DNA of 33,610 nucleotides. It comes from Sphingomonadales bacterium CG_4_10_14_3_um_filter_58_15. Its GTDB lineage: Bacteria; Pseudomonadota; Alphaproteobacteria; Sphingomonadales; Sphingomonadaceae. Below the pieces are notes generated by a model, which made no database searches, was not told the DNA's origin, and saw only the letters and a program-made list of their open reading frames with translations. The stretch is taken from NCBI GenBank assembly GCA_002783865.1, contig PFJE01000066.1, positions 1-33,610 of the forward strand, given 5' to 3'. This document shows, in pieces, positions 23,565 to 31,819 of this stretch (the stretch's first letter is position 1; every line of letters starts with the position of its first letter). The translations under genes were made by a program, and so were the position numbers.

Positions 23565-26084
23565 ATGGCCGAAGATATTATTCCCCCGATTCTCGCCGAC
23601 TGGTTCGCAGCGCGCGGCTGGGCGGTGCGTGAGCATCAGCTGGCAATGCTGGAAGCGGCACGAGCCGGTCGTCATGCGTTGCTGACGGCACCAACCGGTG
23701 CGGGCAAAACGCTAGCCGGTTTTTTGCCGACGCTGGTGGAGCTGGTCGAGCAAGCGGCTCAGAAACCCGTTCGTGCTGAGCCTGTCGAAGCACCTGGCTT
23801 GACGCTACCGGCCCTTCGACAGGCTCAGGGCGAACGGAAGGGTGGCGACACCCTGCACACGCTCTATATCTCGCCGCTCAAGGCTTTGGCTGTGGACGTG
23901 CAGCGCAACCTGCTGACGCCGGTCGAGGAAATGGGTCTGCCGATCACGATCGAAACCCGCAGCGGCGACACGCCAGCCAATCGCAAGGCGCGGCAGCGGG
24001 TGAAGCCGCCGCAGATCCTGCTGACCACCCCTGAATCGCTCAACCTGCTGCTCAGCCAGCCGGAGAGCTTCACCCTGTTTGCGGGTCTCCGGCGAGTGGT
24101 GATCGACGAGGTCCACGCCTTTGCCACCGGCAAGCGCGGTGATCTGCTCGCCCTGTCGCTCGCCCGTCTGCAGAAAATCGCACCCGACATGCGCCGCGCA
24201 GCGCTGTCGGCAACCGTTGCCGATCCCGATGCCTTCCGCGCCTGGCTCGCACCTTATGGTGACATCGATACGGTCACCCATGTGCTCGGCGCAGAGGGAG
24301 CGCCCGCCGATCTGTCGATCATGCTGCCCGAGACACCGGAAGGCGATCCGATACGGGTGCCCTGGTCCGGCCACGCCGGTGCCTATGCGATCCCGCAGGT
24401 GATGCAGCAGATCCGCAGCAACCGGATGACTTTGATCTTCTGCAACACGCGCTTCCTGGCCGAGCTGACCTTCCAGAAACTGTGGGACATCAACGACGAG
24501 ACGCTCGCCATCGGCATCCACCACGGCAGCCTGTCGCGGGAGGCGCGGCGCAAGGTCGAGAACGCCATGGCGTCAGGACGGATGCGGGCGCTGGTCTGCA
24601 CCGCCTCGCTCGATCTCGGGGTCGACTGGGGCGATATCGACTGCGTGATCCAGATGGGCGCGCCGAAGGGCTCGTCGCGGCTGTTGCAGCGGATCGGCCG
24701 CGCCAACCACCGGCTGGATGTGTCGTCGAAGGCGCTGCTGGTGCCGGGCAACCGCTTTGAATATCTCGAGGCGCAGGCGGCACTTGATGCGGTCAACGAG
24801 GGACGCCGCGACGGTGAACCTTTCCGCGCTGGCGGGCTCGATGTGCTGGCCCAGCACGTGATGAGCTGCGCCTGTGCCGCGCCGTTTCAGGAGGATGAGC
24901 TGCTCGACGAGGTGCAGTCCGCCCTGCCCTATAGCGCCCTGAGCAAGGAGCAGTTCGAGCGGGTGCTGAATTTCACTCGCGATGGCGGATATGCGCTCAA
25001 GGCCTATGACAAGTTCAAGCGGCTGCGCCGGGATGCGCAGGGCGTGTGGAGTCTCACCCATCCGAAATTTGCCGCGCAGCACCGGCTCAACGCCGGGATC
25101 ATCGTCGATGCCGCGATGATGACCGTGCGGTTCAAGAATGGTCGCAGCCTCGGCAAGGTCGAGGAAGGCTTTGCCGCCATGCTGTCGGTCGGCGACACGT
25201 TTTTCTTTGCCGGGCTGAGCCTCGAGATGATCAAGATGGACAGCAGCGACGTGATTGTCCGGGCCTCGAAAAAAGCCGCGATGATCCCGAGCTATATGGG
25301 CGCTCGGCTGCCGCTTACCACCCACCTGTCGGACCGCGTGCGCGGGCTGCTGACCGATCGCGCGGGATGGGCGCGTTTTCCCGACGATGTCCGCGAATGG
25401 CTGGAAATGCAGGATTTTCGCTCGGTGATGCCCGAGCCCGGCCAGTTGCTGGTCGAGACCTTTCCGCACAAAAACCTCCATTATATGGTCGCCTACAGCT
25501 TTGAAGGCTGGAACGCGCATCAGTCGCTCGGCATGCTGCTGACCCGGCGGATGGAGGATCGCGGGCTGAAGCCGGTCGGTTTTGTCGCCAATGATTATGC
25601 GCTGGCCTGCTATAGCGTCGAGCCGGTGACAGACCCTGCACCGCTGTTCAGCGCCGACATATTGGAAGAAGAGTTTTTCGACTGGGTCGAAGGATCGAAT
25701 CTGCTGAAACGGGCGTTTCGCGAAGTGGCGGTGATCAGCGGTCTGGTCGAGCGGCAACATCCGGGCAAGCGCAAGACCGGCAAGCAGGTGACCTTCTCAA
25801 CCGATCTGATTTTTGACGTGCTGCGCAAATATGAGCCAGACCATCTGTTGATGCAGGCCGCTTGGGCCGATGCGCGGGCGCGGATGACCGATGTCGGGCG
25901 TCTCGGCGACCTGCTCGACCGTGCTGCAGGATCGATGATCCATGTCGATATGGACCGGGTCAGCCCGCTCGCAGTACCGGTGCTCGTGATGATCGGGCGC
26001 GAACATGTCGCCCAGGGCGCGACCGATGATGCGCTGCTGATCGAGGCCGAATCGCTGATCAACGAAGCCATGAAAATGGACTAG
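23565..26084 (+). CDS. ligase-associated DNA-damage-response DEXH-box helicase (Lhr-like)
   Basis: 839 aa. The SF2 motifs are Walker A APTGAGKT (42-49), Ia SPLKALAVDV, DEVH (181-184), III LSAT, IV-V around FCNTRF and ASLDLGVDWGDID, and VI QRIGRANHR. A C-terminal region typical of Lhr-core helicases follows (FKNGRSLGKVEEGF, SYMGARLPLTT). The partner gene pdeM lies 3.8 kb downstream. In other bacteria the set also includes an ATP-dependent ligase and a nuclease, neither seen here. Residues about 67-93, between motifs I and Ia, come from an inserted palindromic repeat (separate feature). Full length with no frameshift. Confidence 0.92.
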   Translation: MAEDIIPPILADWFAARGWAVREHQLAMLEAARAGRHALLTAPTGAGKTLAGFLPTLVELVEQAAQKPVRAEPVEAPGLTLPALRQAQGERKGGDTLHTLYISPLKALAVDVQRNLLTPVEEMGLPITIETRSGDTPANRKARQRVKPPQILLTTPESLNLLLSQPESFTLFAGLRRVVIDEVHAFATGKRGDLLALSLARLQKIAPDMRRAALSATVADPDAFRAWLAPYGDIDTVTHVLGAEGAPADLSIMLPETPEGDPIRVPWSGHAGAYAIPQVMQQIRSNRMTLIFCNTRFLAELTFQKLWDINDETLAIGIHHGSLSREARRKVENAMASGRMRALVCTASLDLGVDWGDIDCVIQMGAPKGSSRLLQRIGRANHRLDVSSKALLVPGNRFEYLEAQAALDAVNEGRRDGEPFRAGGLDVLAQHVMSCACAAPFQEDELLDEVQSALPYSALSKEQFERVLNFTRDGGYALKAYDKFKRLRRDAQGVWSLTHPKFAAQHRLNAGIIVDAAMMTVRFKNGRSLGKVEEGFAAMLSVGDTFFFAGLSLEMIKMDSSDVIVRASKKAAMIPSYMGARLPLTTHLSDRVRGLLTDRAGWARFPDDVREWLEMQDFRSVMPEPGQLLVETFPHKNLHYMVAYSFEGWNAHQSLGMLLTRRMEDRGLKPVGFVANDYALACYSVEPVTDPAPLFSADILEEEFFDWVEGSNLLKRAFREVAVISGLVERQHPGKRKTGKQVTFSTDLIFDVLRKYEPDHLLMQAAWADARARMTDVGRLGDLLDRAAGSMIHVDMDRVSPLAVPVLVMIGREHVAQGATDDALLIEAESLINEAMKMD
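23767..23837. repeat. sphingomonad-type palindromic repeat inserted in frame in the helicase gene
   Basis: The arms CCGTTCGTGCTGAGCCTGTCGAAG (23767-23790) and CTTCGACAGGCTCAGGGCGAACGG (23814-23837) are inverted repeats matching at 22 of 24 positions, separated by 23 nt. The insertion is 71 nt between arm ends and keeps the frame; it encodes PVRAEPVEAP...LRQAQGER, a peptide pair I recall as frequent in Sphingomonadales proteomes. I saw no other copy in the window. A hairpin of this size may form in the mRNA. Confidence 0.85.
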
Positions 26085-26144
26085 GAAAAAGCACTACACC
26101 GGCTGACATTAGGAACTATCGGGTTTTGGGCCTATTATGGCAAA

Positions 26145-27095
26145 ATGGCCTGTCCGATCCTGCTCTATCCTGCCCTTGCCTCCCTGTTCGCGGCGCAGCT
26201 TGCGGCGCCCATCCCGGTAGAACCGGAGACCGAAGCCACGATTGCCGACCGCCTGCCGGATCAATTCCTCCAGACAGACGCAGAACAGATTGCGATTGAA
26301 CAGGACCGCCTCAAGCGAATGACCGTCTCGGTCCGGATCAACAAGGGCGGGCCTTATGCCTTCATTATCGATACGGCCTCCCAGCGGACGATCCTTTCCA
26401 GTGAGATCGCTGGCGCGCTGGCGCTGGACATTGAGGATGAAGTCACGATCGTGGCGCTGGCCGGCAGCACCGTCGTGCAAACTGTCTTTGTCCCGAGCCT
26501 GACCTTAGGAAAACGCAGCTATGACGGACTGGTCTCGCCGACCTTTCGCTCCAGCAATATCGGTGCCGACGGTGTGCTCGGTCTCGACAGCCTGCAGGGG
26601 CAGCGGATCCTGTTCGATTTTCTCGCGCGCAATATTTCCGTCCAAGACACCAGCGAGCCGCTGAAAAGCCGCTCGCTGCGCGAAATCGTGGTGACGGCAA
26701 GACGGCGCTCCGGACAGCTTATCTTCACCAACGCCACAATCGCCGGTGTCAAGACCAGCATCATCATCGATACCGGCGGGGAACTTTCGATCGGCAACAA
26801 GGCGCTGCAGAGACGCTTGCGGCTGAAATCGTCGGCGATGGTGCAGACCAGTCTCGTCGATATCACCGGGCGCTCGGTGCTTGCTGATTACGGCATCGCC
26901 GAGGAATTGCTGATCGGCCGCGCCCGCTTTGGTATCATCCCCATCGCTTTCGCCGATATTGCGCCGTTCAAGGCCCTCAAGCTGGACAAGAAACCGGCGC
27001 TGTTTCTCGGCATGGATGCGCTGCGCAAATTTGACCGGGTGGCGATCGATTTTGCCAACCGGAAGATCTATTTTCTGATTCCGAAGGATGCTTGA
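26145..27095 (+). CDS. exported two-lobed aspartyl protease-like protein, copy 1
   Basis: 316 aa. The N-terminal hydrophobic segment (about 4-21) with AQLAA looks like a signal peptide, so it is likely periplasmic. There are two retropepsin-like lobes: lobe 1 has IIDTASQRTILS (Asp76) and GVLGLDSLQGQRILFDF; lobe 2 has IIIDTGGELSIGN (Asp209) and LFLGMDALRKFDRVAIDF. Lobe 1 has DTA in place of DTG, lobe 2 keeps DTG. The lobes are joined by REIVVTARRRSGQL (179-192), which resembles a TonB box. It could fold as an intramolecular dimer, like pepsin. No clear SD. The next gene is a close paralogue. Confidence 0.8.
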   Translation: MACPILLYPALASLFAAQLAAPIPVEPETEATIADRLPDQFLQTDAEQIAIEQDRLKRMTVSVRINKGGPYAFIIDTASQRTILSSEIAGALALDIEDEVTIVALAGSTVVQTVFVPSLTLGKRSYDGLVSPTFRSSNIGADGVLGLDSLQGQRILFDFLARNISVQDTSEPLKSRSLREIVVTARRRSGQLIFTNATIAGVKTSIIIDTGGELSIGNKALQRRLRLKSSAMVQTSLVDITGRSVLADYGIAEELLIGRARFGIIPIAFADIAPFKALKLDKKPALFLGMDALRKFDRVAIDFANRKIYFLIPKDA

Positions 27096-27200
27096 CAAAG
27101 TTGTTGGTCGAGGCAGGACGCCCGTCCATGATATCGGTCTGGCAATTGCCGGGCGCCGACCTATGCTGAGGCTGTCCGGGAAAATCGCATGGGAGAGATT

Positions 27201-28172
27201 ATGTCCGCCTTTCTGACCTGCATGCCCGTCGTTTTGGCATCCGTTCTGGCGATGGCTTATCCCGTGCCCTTTGGCCAGCCGGTTCAGCCCGGCAGCCGGA
27301 TCAATCCCGAAGGCGAAATTGTCGATCTTGACGAAGACCGCTCCGAACGGATGACCGTCCCGGTCAGCATCGAAGGCAAGGGGCCCTTTTCCTTTGTCAT
27401 CGACACCGGTGCGGAACGGACCGTGATTTCACGTCGGATTGCCGACCGGCTAGCGCTGGAAGGGGAAGATCCGGCGGAATTGATGAGTATCGCCGGCACG
27501 AGCATGGTCGAGATGGTCTACGTGCCCAGTCTGACCCTGGGTCAAAAAAGCTACAATGGCCTGATTTCGCCGGTTTTGGCCGCCCGGCATATCGGCGCGG
27601 ATGGCATATTGGGCCTCGACGGGCTACAGGATCAGCGCATCCTGTTCGATTTCGTTTTGAACCAGATTTTTATCGAAGATGCAGACGAGGAAAGCAGCCG
27701 ACCAGCGTCGCGAGAAATCGTGGTGACCGCCAAACGCCGGTCGGGCCAGCTGATTTTCACAGACGCCACGATCTCGGGAATCAAGGTCAATGTTATCGTC
27801 GATACCGGCGCCCAGATTTCCATCGCCAATAAGGTCCTGCAAAAGCGATTGATCAGCCGGGCGAAAGAACTCGGGGATGATAATCTGTTGATTGCCGTGA
27901 CCGGGCAGACACTGGGCGTCGAATTCGGTCGGGCACGCGATTTCCGCATCGGTCGCGCCCGTTTTGCCAGTCTGTCGGTGGCATTCGCGGATGCGCCGCC
28001 GTTTGAACGCTTCGGCCTTGCCGACAAGCCGACCCTGCTGATGGGCATGGACGTGCTGCGCAAATTTGATCAGGTCGCGATCGACTTTCCCAAACGGAAG
28101 ATTCATTTTCTGACGCCGAAAAATGCCCGTTTGCATGTGGATGAACCAAGAAACAGCCGAATCAGATCCTGA
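27201..28172 (+). CDS. exported two-lobed aspartyl protease-like protein, copy 2
   Basis: 323 aa from ATG 27201, preceded by GGGAGAG at 6-nt spacing; the ORF track uses ATG 27189. A signal peptide is about residues 1-19 (MSAFLTCMPVVLASVLAMA). Both lobes keep a canonical motif: VIDTGAERTVIS (Asp68) and VIVDTGAQISIAN (Asp201), with ILGLDGLQDQRILFDF and LMGMDVLRKFDQVAIDF as their second halves. The linker SREIVVTAKRRSGQL mirrors copy 1, so the pair arose by tandem duplication, 105 nt apart. Periplasmic protease or binding protein; substrate unknown. The C-terminus has a basic tail (NSRIRS). Confidence 0.82.
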   Translation: MSAFLTCMPVVLASVLAMAYPVPFGQPVQPGSRINPEGEIVDLDEDRSERMTVPVSIEGKGPFSFVIDTGAERTVISRRIADRLALEGEDPAELMSIAGTSMVEMVYVPSLTLGQKSYNGLISPVLAARHIGADGILGLDGLQDQRILFDFVLNQIFIEDADEESSRPASREIVVTAKRRSGQLIFTDATISGIKVNVIVDTGAQISIANKVLQKRLISRAKELGDDNLLIAVTGQTLGVEFGRARDFRIGRARFASLSVAFADAPPFERFGLADKPTLLMGMDVLRKFDQVAIDFPKRKIHFLTPKNARLHVDEPRNSRIRS

Positions 28173-28260
28173 CGCAATCCTTTTGCTCGGAATGTAGCGG
28201 TGCCGATAGCTGGTGCGGTGCTGCGGCAGCAGGACTGGGCGTTCCCCGGGCAAATGCCTG

Positions 28261-28914
28261 CTAGCCCGCGGCGTCTTCCAAACTGAAGACCGGTTCCGGG
28301 TCGCCGGTCTTCCATTGCGGGTATTTTTGCATCGCGGCCTTGAACAAGGGTGATGCAAGATGATCGGCGAGCCATTTCTGCAAAGCTGGAAGCGGCAATG
28401 GGTCAAACCAGGCGCGGTCATGATTGGCGAACTGGCGGACAAATGGGAAGATGGCATGGTCGGCCAGCGTCGGTCTTGCTCCCATCAACTGGCCGAGCGG
28501 TTGAATCAGGCTATCGAGCTTCTCGAGAAACGCCCGGCCGGCAGCCCGATGCTCCAACGCGTCGACATTTTCGTAGCGAACGGGATATTTATAGCGGTCG
28601 AGATGATGCTTGAACGGACCATCGGCCTCCGCGATCAATTCTGCCGCAGCCGCCTTGCCTTGCAGCCAGCCCTGCGGATCCTTTTGCTCCAGCGCCCAGT
28701 GCATGATCGCGAGACTTTCGTCGACGACCAGCCCATCGGTCAAAATCAGCACCGGCACGGTCGCTTTCGGGGAGGCAGCGACCATTTCCGCGGGCTTGTC
28801 GCGCAGCACGACTTCGCGCAAGCGGACGGAGGTCTGGCTGATCAGCAGCGCCATTCTTGCGCGCATCGCGTAGGGACAGCGCCGGAAACTGTACAGAACC
28901 GGCAGGCCGTTCAT
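28261..28914 (-). CDS. glutathione S-transferase family protein
   Basis: 217 aa. The thioredoxin-like N-terminal domain has SFRRCPYAMRARMAL, with Cys13 at the catalytic position as in omega/Grx2-type GSTs, the cis-Pro in ATVPVLILTDG and the glutathione-binding DESLAIMHW. The helical C-terminal domain has PTLADHAIFPFVRQF. The Cys-type active site suggests thiol transferase or dehydroascorbate-like activity over classical conjugation. Its ATG overlaps the trhO stop by 4 nt (ATGA), so the genes are co-translated. It converges with the protease gene, with 88 nt between stops. Confidence 0.88.
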   Translation of the reverse strand: MNGLPVLYSFRRCPYAMRARMALLISQTSVRLREVVLRDKPAEMVAASPKATVPVLILTDGLVVDESLAIMHWALEQKDPQGWLQGKAAAAELIAEADGPFKHHLDRYKYPVRYENVDALEHRAAGRAFLEKLDSLIQPLGQLMGARPTLADHAIFPFVRQFANHDRAWFDPLPLPALQKWLADHLASPLFKAAMQKYPQWKTGDPEPVFSLEDAAG

Positions 28915-29849
28915 GCGGAACCCAGATGCTGCCTACCCTCTTCCGCAGCCTTTTCGACCTGACGCTGGCGTTCGCGGTAGCGGGCGCGCTGTTCGTCGGT
29001 GCGCTGGTCGATACAATGCGGGCAGGCTTCACCGGGAATATAATCCGGCGAGGCGCGATCGGCGGCGTTCAGCGGCATCCGGCAGGCATAGCACTGGTCA
29101 TAATCGGCTTCGACCAGGCCGTGACCAACGGCGACTCTCTGGTCGAACAGAAAACAGTCACCCTGCCAAAGGCTTTCGGATTCGGGCACATGTTCAAGAT
29201 ATTTCAGGATGCCGCCCTTGAGATGCTGGACATCGTCAAAGCCCTGCGCCTTGACATAGGCGGTGGCCTTTTCGCAGCGGATGCCGCCGGTGCAGAACAT
29301 GGCGATCTTCGGCCTTGTCACCGAATCCGGCCGCAATTGTCGGGAAAAATCGTCAAACCATGCCGGGAAGTCGCGGAAGCTCTCCGTGTTGGGATTGATC
29401 GCGCCGTCAAAGCTGCCGATCGCCACTTCATAGGCGTTGCGCGTGTCGATCACGATCGTGTCCGGGTCGGCGATCAGATCGTTCCAGTCGGCAGGGTCGA
29501 CATAAGCGCCTTTCTCGGTGGCGGCGTCGACACCCTCCACGCCCATCGAGACGATCTCCTTCTTCAGCCGGACCTTCATCCGCAGAAAGGGCATATTACT
29601 GGCTTCGGAATATTTCACCTCGAGATCGGCGAACTGCGGCAGCGCGCGCAACCCGGCAATCACCCGGTCAATCGCGTCGGGCGCACCGGCGATGGTGCCG
29701 TTGATGCCTTCGGGAGCGAGCAGGATCGTGCCCTTCAGGCCATGCTGTTCGCACAAGGGCAGCACCTGCAGGCGCAGCGCGGCGGGATCGTCGACGACGG
29801 CAAAATGATAAAGCGCGGCGACTTTAACGGGAGATAGGGATTCGGTCAT
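28911..29849 (-). CDS. trhO: tRNA uridine 5-hydroxylase TrhO (rhodanese-related)
   Basis: 312 aa. An N-terminal acylphosphatase-like domain (LAPEGINGTIAG) is followed by a rhodanese domain with the persulfide Cys186 in FCTGGIRCEKATAY, and the C-terminal Cys pairs CYAC (253-256) and CPHC (276-279), typical of the YceA/TrhO family. TrhO uses molecular oxygen to form 5-hydroxyuridine at tRNA position 34. The N-terminus with AALYHFAVVDD fits the family start. It is in an operon with the GST, and divergent from pdeM with an 81-bp gap. Confidence 0.93.
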   Translation of the reverse strand: MTESLSPVKVAALYHFAVVDDPAALRLQVLPLCEQHGLKGTILLAPEGINGTIAGAPDAIDRVIAGLRALPQFADLEVKYSEASNMPFLRMKVRLKKEIVSMGVEGVDAATEKGAYVDPADWNDLIADPDTIVIDTRNAYEVAIGSFDGAINPNTESFRDFPAWFDDFSRQLRPDSVTRPKIAMFCTGGIRCEKATAYVKAQGFDDVQHLKGGILKYLEHVPESESLWQGDCFLFDQRVAVGHGLVEADYDQCYACRMPLNAADRASPDYIPGEACPHCIDQRTDEQRARYRERQRQVEKAAEEGRQHLGSA

Positions 29850-29930
29850 GGCAGCGCATATAGAGCTGTTGCATCGGAAATTCCAATAGAGCGGCTTGCA
29901 TAGCGACTATGTTCATCGCATAGCGGCGGG

Positions 29931-30659
29931 ATGGTTCCCCTTCTGTTCACCCATCATCGCTTTGCTATCGTCGCTCCGGCGGCGCTCTACTGGCCAGCAA
30001 AAGACGCCCTGCTGGTGGCGGATCTGCATCTCGAAAAAGCCAGCTTCTATGCACGGCAGGGCCAGATGCTACCGCCCTATGACAGCCAGGCAACGCTGCA
30101 AGAACTGGCCAATCTGGTGCGCGCAACCGGTGCGACAACGGTTTTCTGCCTCGGCGACAATTATCATGATGGCGGCGGCGAAGCGCGGCTGGAACCGGGG
30201 GCAGCCAAACTGCTCACATCGATGACCGCCGATCTGGACTGGGTCTGGATCACCGGCAATCATGACCGGGATGTCGCTGGTCTGTGGGGCGGATCGGTGG
30301 TCGACGAGTGGACGGGCGAGGGTCTGGCGCTGCGGCATGAAGCAACGGCGAGCAATGCATTACCGGAAATATCGGGCCATTATCATCCCAAGCTTCGCAT
30401 CGCCGTGCGCGGCCGCCATGTTTCGCGGCGCTGCTTCGTGCGCGGCCAGCATCATCTCATATTGCCTGCGTTCGGGTCTCTGACCGGCGGCATGGCGGCA
30501 CAGGATCCGGTGATCGAAGCGTGCGTCGGCGGCCCGGCAGAGGCGATCATCGGGCTCAAGGACAAGCCGGTGCGCTTCCCGCTGCCCTTTGCCGACCGGT
30601 CGATTGACAAGATCGATGATCCGCAGTTGGCATTGCCTCTGGTCACCAGCGGGCAGTGA
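29931..30659 (+). CDS. pdeM: ligase-associated DNA-damage-response endonuclease PdeM
   Basis: 242 aa, a calcineurin-like metallophosphoesterase. Metal motifs: VADLHLEK (DxH), LGDNYHDGG (GD), GNHD and SGHYHPKL (GHxH). The family-specific N-terminus has LYWPAKDALLVADLHLEKAS. PdeM is associated with the Lhr-like helicase in DNA repair clusters; the helicase gene is 3.8 kb upstream. Its TGA overlaps the GTG codon that opens the bioF ORF (GTGA), so it probably leads the pdeM-bioF-bioD-bioA transcript. The ATG at 29931 has a weak SD (GCGGCGGG directly upstream). Confidence 0.92.
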   Translation: MVPLLFTHHRFAIVAPAALYWPAKDALLVADLHLEKASFYARQGQMLPPYDSQATLQELANLVRATGATTVFCLGDNYHDGGGEARLEPGAAKLLTSMTADLDWVWITGNHDRDVAGLWGGSVVDEWTGEGLALRHEATASNALPEISGHYHPKLRIAVRGRHVSRRCFVRGQHHLILPAFGSLTGGMAAQDPVIEACVGGPAEAIIGLKDKPVRFPLPFADRSIDKIDDPQLALPLVTSGQ

Positions 30660-30676
30660 CTGCTAACGGTCCGGCG

Positions 30677-31819
30677 ATGGATCGATTCAAACCCTATCGC
30701 GACCAGCTGCGTGCGCTGGAAAAAGCGGGGCGCAAGCGCCAACTGACGGTGCCGGCGGGCAAGGATTTTTCCTCGAATGATTATCTCGGGCTGGCCAGCA
30801 GTCCGTTTCTAAAAGAAGCAGCTCAGACTGCCATTGCAAATGGCGTCGCCCACGGGTCTGGCGGTTCACGACTGCTCGGCGGCAATCATCCGGAACATGA
30901 AGCGCTCGAAGAATTTGCCGCCGCCTATTATGGTGCACAGGCCAGCCTGTTCTTCGGCTCCGGCTTTGCCGCCAACACGGCGCTGTTCGCGACCCTGCCA
31001 CAGACCGACGACCTGGTGCTCTATGACGAACTGATCCACGCCAGCGTTCATGACGGCATGAAGCTGGGCCGCGCCGCATTCAGAGCCTTCCGCCACAACG
31101 ATTGTAATGCAGTCGAAGCGGCGATTCAGAACTGGCGCGCGAGCGGCGCTACGGGCACTGTCTGGATCGCCGTCGAGAGCCTGTACAGCATGGATGGTGA
31201 CCGGGCACCGCTGGCCGAACTCACGCAAATTGCCGATGCGCAGGACGCAATGCTGATCATCGACGAAGCCCATGCCGTGGGTGTTTTTGGTGAGGGCGGC
31301 ATCGGTCTTGCGGGCATGCTGGGCAAAGGGGACAATGTCCTGATCTTGCGCACCTGTGGCAAGGCGCTGGGCGGTGAAGGCGCGTTGCTGACCATGCCGA
31401 CGATATTGCGCGACTTCTTCATCAACCGCGCCCGGCCCTTCATCTTTTCCACCGCGCCGAGCCCGCTGACCGCGCACCTCGCCCATCAGGCGATTGTCCA
31501 TATCGCAAAAACGCCCTCGCTACAGGCCGGTCTGGCAGAGCATATCGCGCTGGCCCGCCGCTGCTTTGCCGGTCTCAGTCTGAGCCGCGGACAGGATAGC
31601 CAGATATTTCCGATCATCCTTGGCGACGATCGGGTCGCCGTGACCGTGGCGACTCTATTGCAGGGTCAGGGATTTGACGTCCGCGCCATTCGTCCGCCGA
31701 CCGTGCCTGTCGGAACCGCTCGCCTGCGCATTTCGCTGACATTGAATGTCACTTCGGACGATATTCGGGACCTCTCGACCGCTTTGGGCGAAGCACTAGC
31801 GATGGCCGAGGCAGCGTGA
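30677..31819 (+). CDS. bioF: 8-amino-7-oxononanoate synthase BioF
   Basis: 380 aa from ATG 30677; the ORF also allows GTG 30656, overlapping the pdeM stop by 4 nt, which would add seven residues (MTANGPA). The PLP enzyme features are HGSGGSRLLGGNHPEHEALE, IIDEAHAVGVFGEGGIG (Asp that contacts the pyridine) and the Schiff-base Lys229 in RTCGKALGGEGAL. It condenses pimeloyl-ACP and alanine to give AON, the first committed step of the biotin ring pathway. The end overlaps bioD by 4 nt. Confidence 0.95.
   Translation: MDRFKPYRDQLRALEKAGRKRQLTVPAGKDFSSNDYLGLASSPFLKEAAQTAIANGVAHGSGGSRLLGGNHPEHEALEEFAAAYYGAQASLFFGSGFAANTALFATLPQTDDLVLYDELIHASVHDGMKLGRAAFRAFRHNDCNAVEAAIQNWRASGATGTVWIAVESLYSMDGDRAPLAELTQIADAQDAMLIIDEAHAVGVFGEGGIGLAGMLGKGDNVLILRTCGKALGGEGALLTMPTILRDFFINRARPFIFSTAPSPLTAHLAHQAIVHIAKTPSLQAGLAEHIALARRCFAGLSLSRGQDSQIFPIILGDDRVAVTVATLLQGQGFDVRAIRPPTVPVGTARLRISLTLNVTSDDIRDLSTALGEALAMAEAA

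Noticed and set aside
24573-25760. 395-aa minus-strand ORF
   Set aside because: Antisense to the helicase, whose motifs are intact; rich in His and Arg, as expected for a shadow frame.
28857-29837. 326-aa plus-strand ORF
   Set aside because: Antisense to trhO, which has the catalytic Cys and both C-terminal CxxC pairs.
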